Positions 1 through 11,390 of a stretch of DNA of 32,954 nucleotides are shown piece by piece. The stretch covers positions 1-32,954 of the forward strand of contig NJFT01000333.1 of assembly GCA_002221725.1 (NCBI GenBank). Direction: 5' to 3'. Positions within the stretch are counted from its first letter, which is position 1. The number at the start of each line of letters is the position of its first letter. The position numbers and the translations under genes are program-made. The stretch comes from Scedosporium boydii (taxonomy: Eukaryota > Ascomycota > Sordariomycetes > Microascales > Microascaceae). Below the pieces are notes generated by a model. It had not been told where the DNA came from, did no database searches, and was given only the letters and a program-made list of their open reading frames with translations.

Positions 1-3000
1 GGGGGACGGGAAATGAGAGAATTAAGGTGGAACCAAGAGAAGCTGATACGAAAGGGAAAATAATGCGCGGCGCTCGTGGGATGGCTAAGTTAACGAGACC
101 AAGCGGTGCTATGTGTGAGAAATTAATGAAGCACGGCGGTAGGTGGGATCGGAAACAGGCGAATGACGGTTTCGGCTCCGGCTGCGTGATGCAAATGAGT
201 GCGCGTGCCGACTGTCCCCTCTTCTCGATCAAATTGCGCGGTCAGCCAAGTGACTAAGAAAAAAAAGAGAGAGCGAGACGAAGATCAATTCGCGATTTGA
301 CCAAGTTGATCGGATATGAGAAAGAGCTCAAGGCTTGAGCCGCTGATGAGGCGGTTGTGGCCTTTTTGGACTAGCGCACGCGCCTTCGCCTCCTTCAGTT
401 GCGGAGCGCAGGCTGCCGTCGGAGAGGTCGCAAGGTACGTGGCGTGGGTTGGAAATGAGGCAGTCGACTGTGCTCAGTTGAGTAGGGAGCAAGGTTGTAC
501 CCCTTCGGTGTTCGCAAGGAATTAAAATCCAGCGCAACCACCTAGTCAGAGCTAGAGACCACGATAAGCCCCAAATCCCGGGTCGATGCAATCAAACCAG
601 GCGATGGGGTGGATGAGTGGTCGAAAGAGGGCGAAATAAATCAAGCTCCGAACCGATTTGGGAAGCTTTCCGTCCGTCGACTTTCCCCTTTTATCCTGGT
701 GTCCAGTTCTACTGGTCGCTTGGTCCGGAGTAGAGATCAATAATGAGCTCTGCCGCGGAATAATGAAGAGTCCGTCCGCCAAAGCTCTTACTCCCGGTGA
801 GAGCCGATGGAGGGTGGGAACGCTTGAATAAAAAGAATTATTAATAACGGCTTGAGGCCAAGAAAGGACACACAAAGTGCCTGTGCCAAAGCAACGTCTT
901 CTTAACCGTCTTACGGTAGGAAGGCGAAAAAAGAAGAGGAAGAAGAAGAAAAGAGGAGAAAAATTGCTTGGTGTCGGTCCACCTAGGCGCAGCGTCTTCG
1001 TTCAATCGTAATAATGCCCGTAAATCGTCGACGCTCAGTGGCGCACCCCCTTTCTGGTCCAAAGAGGGAGTGAGGGTTTTGTTGAATGATTGATGGGATT
1101 GAAAATGTCAATGGAGTAGGTGACACGAGAGTCTTGTTTGCTTGAGACCTTTTCAAGCCCTCTTCTCCCGTTCTGTCAAGGCGGCTTGGTGAGATCCAAA
1201 TGAAGGTTGGGAAAAAGGCGAAGTGCTTGGTCCGGATGGTCTGCTTTAATCGTCTGAGACCAAGTTTCTTTTTTGATCTCTCACTTCTCCTAGTCCTTGC
1301 CTTGATTTTTATCCCTCTATTGTCTTTTCGCTTTTATGCTTTTTTTTTTCGTTCAAGTGGCGCTTCCCTTTTGTTCTTAACGCGCGATTATGCTGCGCCT
1401 GTTAGATTCAACTGAAGGGGGGAATGTGACACCTGTGAAGGCTTAATGAGAGACGAACCTTGTAATATTCCTCGAGCAGAGGGTCTTTCAGAAATGAGCG
1501 TTGGAGGTTTACGAGAATGATGAGTGCGATGCCGGTCGCAGCTCCAAAGTGATATACCGCGTGGGTATAGAGGTGTTGGCGGACGAGGCGCGTCTTCAAC
1601 AACTTTCAACAGAGATGCGATGGTCGAGCTCGCCAACTGCAAACTTCCATTCCCAAGGTTGATCAATCTGAGTGGGGAGGTGAGGGATTGACCAAAGAAG
1701 ATGATATTTGACGGCAGAAGGGGAGATGGGAGGGGCTAGGGCGTGATTAAGGTGATGTAAGAAGGGAGAGGGCGGAGCCAGAGGAAGGTGAGAGAGGAGG
1801 GATAGACAGAGGTTTTGTTGATAACCACTCTTGTTGCAGCATGCAGTGTTGGAGAGAAAGGAAAAAGATAGGAAGAAAAGAAGGGCTGATCACAGACGAG
1901 GGGAGGAGCCGAGGAGGATGGCAGGGGGTGTGCAACTTTTGGACTTTGGAGTCTGGGGCCTTGGGAGCCGGGATTAAAGTACACTCGATGTATTGTGCCG
2001 TCCGTTATGTCGTGTACAAAGCAAAATTACGAAGAGAGCTTTCCCAGTCTCGTACGTAGCATACGGGAAGAAGGGACAACGAGGGTAGCCGCTAGTGCTA
2101 TGAGGAATTGGGGGGGGGTTTGATCTAGCCCTGGCTGGCGCGCGCAAAAGAATGAACACGCAGGTGGTAAACGAGTGGTATTGGTACCGCTACTGCCAAC
2201 TGCGACTCGCACGTACTTTCGTAGCCAGGCTTGGTGTACTTCGTACTGCTAGACGCAATCTGAGAGAACGACAACTTGAATGTATTGGCAGGGAGGAGCA
2301 AGGGATCGGTAGAGGGGAGGGGTGGCTTTAGCAAGGTGTGGTAGCTGGACCCCGCCACGATCAAGGATCCCCACACACTGGCAAGAGTCAGAGGCAGAAA
2401 ACCAGAAGAGGAAGTGTGCAACTGCGAAGTCTCAAAGTAGCGGATGTAGCGTACGAGAACTGGGCGACAACGCGATGCTAGTTCCATTGGCGGAGAACCG
2501 GTGCACCGTGCCGCCCTTTCGTTTTCTGGGCAGCCACCCTCGATCAGATGCGCCAACCTGTCCAGGGTCGGTGAGGGAGCCTTGACTTTGGCACAGAATC
2601 GTGAGTGGTTGGTGGGAGGAAGAAAATTCTCACGAGCGCAAAGAAGCACGAGAGGCTCGATGCATGGGCGTTAATTCATCTGGTTGGAACTGGCCAGCCA
2701 TATCTGCTACGAACTAGTTTGCACGACCTCATGTCCAGCACCTACGGTATGAAGGGGGAGGGCTGGCCCAGGGCAACCAAGCAAAATCCGATGCTGTTCC
2801 ACCCGTCGCCAAAGGTCCCTTCCCTCGTAAATCGCATCGTTTCTCGCCCTGTCGGGTAAACCTCGAACTGGACCGGGGGGATTGCATGACTTCGAAAAGC
2901 AAAAGAAGAAAAGAATGGTCCTCAACGAGAACGCAAATCAGGAATGGTTAAAAATATTCTCAGGAGAAACAAATAGCAGTGCTTCGTACATACGCATAGG

Positions 3001-5512
3001 AAATAATAGCAACCTTACCCCCAGTCCTTCTTCATGGACTATTGTCGACCAAAAATAGAATTTTGCTATTTCCGAGATTAACACTCAAATGGCGATTCAC
3101 TTGGATGTGTGGAGTGGACAGGAGACCGAGTCTGTGAGCGATTCCGCAAGGAGTTTGCTGGATGCTTGGTTCTGATTGCTGCTGCTTTGCATCTGGAAAT
3201 GTTCGCTCTTGCGTTCTTGGACTCGGAGGACAAAACAGTACGAATAGCGTAGGGGATACTTCATACCTCGCAGCAGTACCACTAATGTAGCAGAAGGGTG
3301 GATGGGATAGACATGCGAGAGCAAATCCTCCAGTAAAATGGCTCGGGGCAAGTACCCACTGGCCAAAAGGAAGCTCGTACCCGCCCGTCTGAAGCGGTCG
3401 CTAAGCCCGGAAACAACGCGCCCAATATTGGTGCGGCATGGCGCTTCGACATGGGTGGACGGCAGTGGGTCCATGCTCGGCAACAGGGAGGGTGTAGATT
3501 ATGAAATTTTGACGAGCAGCCAAAGTAAGAGAGACAGGGGTGGGCGTGTGAGGGGTGTTTATGGACTATTCAGAGCTGCTTGGAAAGTATCCTCCATTGT
3601 ATACAGTGCTTTAAATCTAGACAATCATTTATGATACTGTACACTTGCCGAGGTACTACGAAGTAAAGTACAAATTAGTATGACCAGTGCCTTCCGCACC
3701 AAAAGCATGGGCAAGAGCATTAGTGCATTTATATGTATGTGAGCACTTTCATATGTCTGTCCAATTTGGAGAGGCGGCAGGTTCGTTCTGTCAGCAGGAA
3801 TGCTGAGTACATCAGAGAAGGAGCGCCTACCTCCTTCCTTCATCCTCTACGGGTCACTGAAATTGATACGGGCCTGATCGTCGTGTCAAGTCTCCGTCGT
3901 CCTTCATTTCAGCTCAGAGGAGGCTTACGACTGGATTTGCTCTCTGCTTCGTTGTATAATAGAGTCGGCTATGAACGGGGCTTCAGGTGACGGTGACTCG
4001 TGGCAGGGCGGATGACGCGCGTCTGGCGGAGGCTTATCAGGTTAGTGCCCGCATTGAACATTCAGACTCGCAAAACAGTGGAAGACACATTTTCCAGTTC
4101 AAGTTTCGAAGTAAAAGAGGCCTCTTGCCCCATCCTGCACACCGAAATGTCCGGAGTAGTCACCTCCAATCGCTGATAGGACCACAGCGCCAAAATGTTA
4201 CCCCGCCGGACAGTCAGGCAGATTTGAGAAATCAGGCTGCGTATGTAGACTAGGAAGTACGAAGTCGTATGAACGAACAGCTTCTCGGCCCAATCTTCCA
4301 ATGGGAGGCGGACTGGGGTGCAACACAATCATCTGGTCACGGGGCTGTGGATATCTCGGCGCTCGAGACAAGAATGCAACTCGCGGTGGCACTCTGGACA
4401 TGAAATTGCCTGAGTGGAAGTCCAAGTTAACCTTCTAATCTCCTCTCTGTCTCGAGAAATTTGCAACCCAGCGAGAAGACTAGTGAAAGTCGAGGCTAGC
4501 AACTCCCATCTTGGACTTCTGTACAAGCATGCGTAGGATTCCGCCCTTGCTAGCCCCATCCTCAGGATCCTACTCTCCAGGACGTACGAAGTAGTGGATG
4601 GAGTCTTACTGTCCCTGCCCTGCTCAGGTGTTCCAGACTTCTGGTACGAGGCAAACAGCAACTGCTGAAATACGAACATGAACCAACAAAACTCGTACTA
4701 CCATAAAGCGCGGATCAGAACCCATGCCGAACTGATCTGGGAAAGCAATTTTAACAGAGCTCTTTAAGACGACGCTCACGGATGATGCCCTCCCAACGAG
4801 ATACTAGCACTCTTAAGATACCAACTAATATCACTTCGTACACTTTACGAGGTCGATGCGTCGATATTACTTTGTAAACGGCCGGCGGAGCTGGACTTTT
4901 CGGCCCCCGACATTCCATACATTCCTGGCAATGGAGGCGGGAGAGACCTCGGGGCAATAGACGATCCGCGTTCGAGTCGCACATAGCCGCTGATACCCTT
5001 CTGGGGCACATTTGATTGATTATTACCCCCTGCCTCGAGACTGCACCGGGTGTTAAATCAAAACTCGCAAAGGGAATCCATTCGGGGTCTCGTCCGGCAA
5101 CAAGAACCCCGCAAGCGAAAGTCCCTCCATTGAATGTTAGAATCAAATGAATTAATGTACGCGGTATTTGATGGCGGGTAAGCGACGGCCAAAGCCCATT
5201 CAACCATGATGGGCAAGATGGTGTGTCTGCCTCAAAGTAGAATAAACCAGCCACCAACCGCTTTTTTTCGTCTTTCTCTCTTCTATCTCCAATGACAGAT
5301 GATAATCATAGAGCAACCATTCTGCTCGGGACCTTCGCACGGGGAATCGCCAATCAAACCAGGCCAGCGAAGCTTACCCTCGAAGAACGCCGCCGCCACA
5401 GAGGCGGCATTAAGGCTAAACACGAAAAATCTCAAGAAGGGTGGGAGGGAGACCAGGGATCCTCTCTCCAAGCTGTTAACGGCATCGCATAAAGAGGCAA
5501 AATTCAAACAAA
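1..5512. other. Gene-free stretch, left end
   Basis: No open frame here resembles a known protein, and the longest (174 and 168 codons, minus strand) are of a length expected by chance. The plus strand has purine-rich runs near 925-965 and 1740-1920, so the minus strand is pyrimidine-rich there. In filamentous fungi such tracts often lie just upstream of transcription starts, so this could be the promoter or leader of a minus-strand gene beyond the left edge; that is inference. Five copies of the ACTTCGTA motif occur at 2238, 3657, 4258, 4585 and 4833. Base composition looks mixed and not strongly AT-rich, so there is no obvious sign of a heavily RIP-mutated transposon. Confidence 0.5.
2236..2246. 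repeat. GTACTTCGTAC dispersed element
   Basis: This is an exact copy of the 11-base near-palindrome GTACTTCGTAC, which consists of two GTAC blocks around TTC. It is the leftmost full copy in the window. A related degenerate stretch (GTACTTTCGTAG) lies about 25 bases upstream. Function is unknown. Confidence 0.6.
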
Positions 5513-6568
5513 TTGTATGTGATGCGGGTCCTCTTTCTTCATCACACCGCGGCAGCCTTGCCGAGCCTGCAGCGGCACAACAACATTCCTATTTTTCCAT
5601 CTACAAGCTACAGCCAGCGCTTCTTATTAATTAACAGCCCGTTCGATCCAGCATGGCGCATTATTAGCATCGTCAGCCTAATATTCGGCCCCCAACGGAA
5701 ACGGAGGTCGATTATTATGCGGAATTCTGGAGCGGAGTTCCATGCCGTCTCTGACAGCATCCAATTCAAAGATCCTGCCAGGAGTCTGGAGATCTTCCCA
5801 ACGCTGCCGACCCACCCCCAACTCGGAACTGTCGATCTCGAACTTTACCGCGCAGCTCCCTTTGCCATCTGCCATCCTGGTGAGTTCAGGTGTGGAGGAG
5901 GCGTAATAAGCTACTACTCCGTAGTTTATGACTGGGGTCGCATGCTTTACCATGCATGCTCGGGAAACATCAGCCTCAAAGTGTCTCCTCATCCCCCTGT
6001 GGTTATCATTGAGCCTACGGCTAGGCGCGTTGGTATCCGGTCTACCCGTAATCCTCCCTTACACTTTACTGCACCTGTCTTGTTTCTCAAATATCTGCTT
6101 ATTCGCTCCCATCCTTCCTCCCCTCCTACGGCAGCGGCAAAGAACATTGCTGATTTGCCACCGAAAGACCAACCAAGGCTTCTTCGGAACACTGAAACTC
6201 CCCTCGAAGGTTCACCCAGTCACATAGCCACAGATTTGATGGAACGCTCCATTCCAATGCCCGCCCCGCTTCCCCCAGGAGGAGGCCTTCCACTCTATCT
6301 CCGTGTTAGTACCCAAAAGACGGCGCCACGAGCAACAACTTCACGAAAAGAAAGGAAGAAAAATGTACTTGTAAATTGTCAGATTATTAAAAGTGGATGT
6401 AAAGTGGATGGGTCACGGCGTGATCTCCCCGGCTATCCCGCCGACTGCAACTGTAACAAAGAAAACCGCCGTGGAATCCAACCACCGACATTTTGTTGTT
6501 CGGACGGGACTATAATAGGCTCGATATACATTTCTGTGAGAAGCATTATTCGGCTTAGTACTGACTGA
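5513..6568 (+). CDS. Orphan 351-codon open reading frame
   Basis: This is the longest open frame in the window that I cannot assign to a family. It runs 351 codons from ATG at 5513; a later in-frame ATG at 5717 gives a shorter option starting MRNSGAEFHAV. I see no signal peptide, membrane segment or catalytic motif. The product is rich in Ser, Pro, Arg and Ile, with an Arg/Lys-rich stretch near residues 275-290 (TSRKERKKN). Third positions are only mildly C/G-biased, unlike the secure genes, and the start context is unremarkable. In favour of coding, a frame this long is unlikely by chance at roughly even base composition. Against it, there is no recognisable homology, no intron signals and no clear promoter. 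It may be a lineage-specific gene or a stop-poor accident. Confidence 0.2.
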   Translation: MYVMRVLFLHHTAAALPSLQRHNNIPIFPSTSYSQRFLLINSPFDPAWRIISIVSLIFGPQRKRRSIIMRNSGAEFHAVSDSIQFKDPARSLEIFPTLPTHPQLGTVDLELYRAAPFAICHPGEFRCGGGVISYYSVVYDWGRMLYHACSGNISLKVSPHPPVVIIEPTARRVGIRSTRNPPLHFTAPVLFLKYLLIRSHPSSPPTAAAKNIADLPPKDQPRLLRNTETPLEGSPSHIATDLMERSIPMPAPLPPGGGLPLYLRVSTQKTAPRATTSRKERKKNVLVNCQIIKSGCKVDGSRRDLPGYPADCNCNKENRRGIQPPTFCCSDGTIIGSIYISVRSIIRLSTD

Positions 6569-8243
6569 CGCCTCATGGCCACAGAGATGGCGTCTCGCCC
6601 AAGGCTCTGGCACACTTGGTCCTGGGCTTGGCCAAGTTTGATGTCACCAGCCTGCTGCACCAGGACGCTGGATGGCATCCTCGCCTGTTTCGCCTTGCCA
6701 CCACAAGACTTGAGTGCCCACTTCATTCATTGTACCTCTCCACTCGAACAATTCGGCTCCCAAAATGTCTCATCATGAGAGCAGAATTGGTGACATCCAG
6801 CGGATTGGGGGGTGACGGAGGCACGGTCTACCGGCGGCGCGGGCCAATGGGAGTGCCGAGACAGGGGGGAGGTGTGTAATGCAATTTGACGCGGTCGCCG
6901 GTAAAGAGACCCAGCCCCAGATCTCGCCAGTCTCACTGGCTGGTCGTTCTCCTCGCATGTCTCGCTGCGTTTGACCATTTCCAGAGACCCTTTCCCCTCC
7001 CGCCCGCGCCGCGTTTAGCTGGTCAGAAGGTTTCGGACTCACCGCCAACTTGTAACCCCCCCCCGCAATTTCTCCTCGACTCCTCTGCCAGCGCTATGTT
7101 TGGCCAGCAGCACTGCAGACCATGAGCCGCAAGGGGGAGAGAGGAGAGACGCCTTGAATTTCCAACCCGCGGCAATACCTGCGAAACGGGGAGAAAAAGC
7201 GACGGTTCTCCACTTTTAGGCATCAGTCAAGCCAAGTGTCTTGGTAATGCGAAAAAGAAGGCGCTGTTACCTTGAAATATTCTCGAAGAGTCCAAACCCC
7301 CAAGAATAGGTCTAGTGGACAGTGCTCTCGCGGAGGGGGTGCTCCTCACAGTCCATAGAAGTGGGCAGGCATGGCCGCTTGTACCGCTTTAGGAAATCTA
7401 TGGCCGAGCCGTCTCATCTCATCATCGACTGAGCCCAGACATCGTTACCCGCAAAACCCCATTTGTGAGGAAAGTTCCGGGGTGGTTCGCTCGACTTGGA
7501 TCCTATTCTTTGGAAGGGGAAGGGGGGACTTACACCATTCCATAATCTCAAGCTTTCGGGACCTGATGAATTCGGAAACAGACATCATTGCTCCATCGAG
7601 CGTGAATTTCGATACCGACTCGCTGAATGAATGTGAGGGTGGAATTTTATTTTCTTTCGCAGTCCGAGGTGTCCCTAATTTTAGAAATGTGCCACTTCCC
7701 ACAATTGTTGTCTTGCTACTTATGCGTAGGAGTTACTACACGCACTCCTCTCCGCTTTGGGTTATCCTGCCCAGTTTGTATCTTCGATTAAGCGACGGAA
7801 GACGTCCTGTTTCCCGAATCAAGGAATTACGATATTTTATGATCCGACATCGTAGCTCCGTTCACATCCTCCCCAGGAACGTAACGATGAGAATGGGGTC
7901 GGTATTAATGTGGAATTACGAGGTATTAATTAGGGGATACGACTGAATAAACATCGCCCTAATAAGTGTACTGTGTATCAGAAAAGAAAAAGGGATAGAA
8001 AAGAATATAAAGAGGAAGCAGAATGAAAATAGAAATGTGCGTGGAAAAAAAGCAAACATGAACACAGTATTTGATTGACTGGTTGATGATGGAGATGGAA
8101 GGGACGAATGTGAGACCACGTAGTCGGTTGTAGCGCTTGTCGAGTTTGTTTCGTTGGCGAGGAAGGAGAACTGGTCGCAGCGTAAGTCAGGCGCCTGGAC
8201 GACCACGAGGGCTTGGCCGTGGGCGTGTACGTATAAACCAAGT

Positions 8244-8254
8244 GTACTTCGTAC
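8244..8254. repeat. GTACTTCGTAC dispersed element
   Basis: Exact 11-base copy of the dispersed near-palindrome, followed directly by CACTTC. It is intergenic, with no recognisable gene within several kilobases. Confidence 0.6.
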
Positions 8255-8762
8255 CACTTCCTGAAGTCAGGGTGTTGTGTACCTGAGAACAAGCATTAGC
8301 CAGTTGGGTGTTCCGAGTTTCGGTACCTGCTCTACCTTTATTCGTTCCTGACACTTGTTGATGGATGGTTGAATTTCTCATGTCCGGATGATTATACTGC
8401 ATCGGCGATACTGCGAAGGACGAAGAAAGAGAGAGAACTTGAGGAGAGAACACCAGAGAGGAGGGTATTAAAGTTAGATGGGTGGACTGCGCTTTCTCAC
8501 CGCGGAAGTTTGGCACCCCACAATCACATCCATCATTGATGCACAATTCAATGCTATGGTGTGTTGAGGGCTTGTATTGGCTTGCACGTTGATTGACGTT
8601 GGGCTATCAATCTCTCCTCACTGGACTCGTTTTGGCCCCCAATCTCCCGCCATGGACCACAGCCATGGGAAATTGCCCAAGCGGAAGGCCTTTCCTGAGG
8701 CCTGATTGGCCATAAGCCGGAGGGACCTAGCCTCTTGGAGTACGATGAACACCCAAGATTGA

Positions 8763-8812
8763 TACTTCGTACTTCATAATGGCGCCTCTTTGCTTGTACT
8801 TGTACTTCGTAC
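8763..8812. repeat. Pair of ACTTCGTA elements in direct orientation
   Basis: Two copies lie within 50 bases: TACTTCGTACTT at 8763-8774 and the full GTACTTCGTAC at 8802-8812. The second is preceded by TTGTACTT, which extends the GTAC periodicity to a third imperfect unit. Both have the same orientation, so this is a short direct-repeat cluster and not a hairpin. Confidence 0.6.
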
Positions 8813-10043
8813 CTCCACGCCCTTGCGCGCCGACCGGCGACAGCCAAGAAAGAAACAAGGAGCACCAACTGAGAAAGCAGAAAGTCACCCCATCTCATGC
8901 GGGTACGACTCGACTTTGCTCCTCTGCGCTTTTCAGTTTCACCTTAACTTGCTACGCTGCATCAGGGCGTTCTCCCCTCTCTTCCCCTCTCCCAAACATT
9001 TTGCGATTTCTTTTGCTCTTTTCGCCTCGTACCGCAGGGACAAGAGACCGAGTCAGCCACCATTGACCCGATTGGGGCACGGGACATAGGGGGGTCCTTC
9101 CCCGCGGCTTCAGTTGTTTGTGTGCGTTGAATGTGCGTGTGTGTGTGACAGACGATGCCGGCTTACCACCCATCCGAGCATGTTGGTTTGCTTCCCAGCT
9201 TCAATGGGATTTGAATCCGCCCCCTTCTATTTTCTCGGAGCAGACGCATATTAATCCAAGGCAGGAAAACGGGTGATGATTCTCCTCGACCCCGCCTCCT
9301 TTCACCGTCGGATTTTTTATGGATGATTCCCACCCACCCAAGCTCCTCGCCTAAGTGTTCCGCTTTGGGTCAGGTTGGGATTCCGTGGGATTTCCATTGC
9401 CGCCCTCAGACCATTTCCCAGCAAAGGTGAGTGCGCATCGTACTGTTACTCTTTTCGAAAGTGGGTTTTCAGACCGCGAAAGGCGCGGATCGTTTATTCA
9501 CATCATTCGGTCGCTCTATTTCCTACACAAGCACTCCATACAATGGCCTTACTCAGTACGGAGTACTGGCCTTCTCTATAATAGAGGAACTCGTCTGCTG
9601 CGGAGTTGCCGGTGTGATCAATTTTGCATGATTCCACACACGACTAGGCACCTGCTTTCCCCCCTCCCCTCCTCTTCTATTTTCACATCATCATCACCTT
9701 CTCCCATCCGTTACATCGTGCATTTAATATGTCCCGCGCAGAATTTCCATCCTCTCATGACCAAAGGGGGGGTGCTGTCACATCCTTCGCACGCCGAACC
9801 ACGCTAAAAATACCGGGCTTTTTCTTATCAATTTCCCTTTTCCACCATCTCGCTTGCCCTGTGTTGTAACTTGTGGCTGGGTTGCTAATTATTTGCTTGG
9901 CAAATCGGTTTTCCCTGTTTCGGTGAGGTTGCGTGAATTGGTACCAATCCAAGTCCTCCAATACAAGTCATGGCGGCTTCCTAGTGGGGAATGTGATTTT
10001 GGCTGGCGGCTGGCGGCTGAGCAAGTTTGTAAGTTTTGTGCGT

Positions 10044-10097
10044 GTACGAACTCCGAAGTACTCGATGTACATTTGTACTTCGGGGTTTACTTCGTAC
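10044..10097. repeat. Nested inverted repeat built from the GTAC/CTTCG motif
   Basis: An inner perfect 9-base inverted repeat, CCGAAGTAC (10053-10061) and GTACTTCGG (10075-10083), has a 13-nt loop. It is enclosed by an outer 7-base pair of arms, GTACGAA (10044-10050) and TTCGTAC (10091-10097). DNA or RNA from this segment could fold into a two-tier hairpin with a small internal loop. It uses the same sequence vocabulary as the motif scattered through the desert, so it looks like a compound copy. No neighbouring gene is recognised. Confidence 0.6.
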
Positions 10098-11258
10098 CTG
10101 TGTACACTACGTGTTCAAAGAAAGGTAAGATGTACCCGCAAAGAATTCCGATCAGGTCCACACACAATCGACAATGGAATCAATGTTCCGCTCTGCCAAA
10201 TCTACGCTCTCCCTCTTGACCTCTGCTCTGGGGTCGGGCTCTCGCTCTGGGGGCGGCAACAGGTCACAGATTTTGAAACGCTTTCATGCTGAGGATACTA
10301 ACCATTGCTGGAGTTGAGCTTGTGTTCCGCTCTTTTACAGTTTCGGAACACGCTGGCAGACCTCCTGCCCCAGTGCTTGGAAGGACAATCTCTACCCCCG
10401 CCCCATCCACGCTTTCCAGATTGATCCCTCAGATCGACATGCAGTTATTTCCCAAGGCATTTCATGGGCGACGGATCAGACCAGCCAGCGAGAGCCGACG
10501 TCGTATCCTAAGAATGCCTAAGAACGGCAGCATAATCCACCCCGTTTCCGACTAATTTTAAGGCGATTGCGGACAGAACTCCTTCGTAACCCCCCTAGCC
10601 GTCACCCGCCGCAGACTTGAGGGCTAGGCTAGGGACGAGCGGAGAGGGAGGATCTTCTGGCGGAGCGTGGTTACATTTTGGTATTCTTCCCCCCTAATAC
10701 TGTTTTGGTCCGAAATTCCAAGCACTTCCAAGCCTCTAGCCCCTACTGAGGTAGACTACTCTTGTCAGAGTGGATATCTCGAAACGGGTCATTTTTCTGC
10801 GCGAACGCGCCAATTTTCTTCTTCTGGAATTTACACTGACCCGGGGGTGTGTCTGTCTGTGTCGCAAAGTCATGCACAAAGGACAGAACCTCCCTAGTCA
10901 TTTTAAGCTGCCCAGAAGAAATAGAAAGCTCCTGGATCAAATGAGTCACATCAAATCAACCGCACCAGCGTACAAATTAGTGTACGGGCTGCGAAGTATG
11001 ACCCGAACAACAACGGGCAGTTCTAGAGATTCCGCCTTATTGTTTATCCGGCTTGAAACCCAAGACACGTTCCTGGTCTTCGCTCGTTCGAGTCGGGAAG
11101 GCGTCCGCTATCCTTTTTCTGGAAACTGGACCCGCCGAAATCGAGACCAGCCTGACCATGCGGACCCAGGAACTTGGTCCTTGGTGCAGGACCTGCCACG
11201 GTGAGAATGGCGAGATATCAAGGAGATTATTACCAGGTCACTGCACAAGCCCACCCCC

Positions 11259-11390
11259 TACTTCGTACGTGTAGTCGATCCGTACTTCGTAAATGGGGAT
11301 AGGAGATCTCGGCTCTCGGGGATAGTCGTGTCGACATACGAAGTACGAACTAGGAAGTAAGAAATCCCAAAGTACGAAGCATACGAAGTA
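11259..11390. repeat. Inverted cluster of ACTTCGTA elements
   Basis: Two forward copies (TACTTCGTAC at 11259, GTACTTCGTA at 11282) face reverse copies (TACGAAGTACGAA at 11337, AGTACGAAG at 11371, TACGAAGTA at 11382). The arms CGTACTTCGTA (11281-11291) and TACGAAGTACG (11337-11347) form a perfect 11-base inverted repeat with a 45-nt spacer. This is the richest motif cluster in the window. It could be a protein-binding array, a cruciform-forming element or a remnant of a small inverted-repeat transposable element; I see no flanking target duplication. Confidence 0.6.

Noticed and set aside
2125..2649. 174-codon minus-strand frame
   Set aside because: Composition is not coding-like, there is no recognisable domain, and frames of about 150-190 codons are expected once or a few times by chance in this window.
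7371..7946. 191-codon plus-strand frame
   Set aside because: No domain, no codon bias and no promoter or splice context; its length is within chance expectation.
9196..9225. GGATTCAAATCCC on the minus strand, B-box-like
   Set aside because: It departs from the consensus at key positions, lacks pairing flanks and has no A box upstream.
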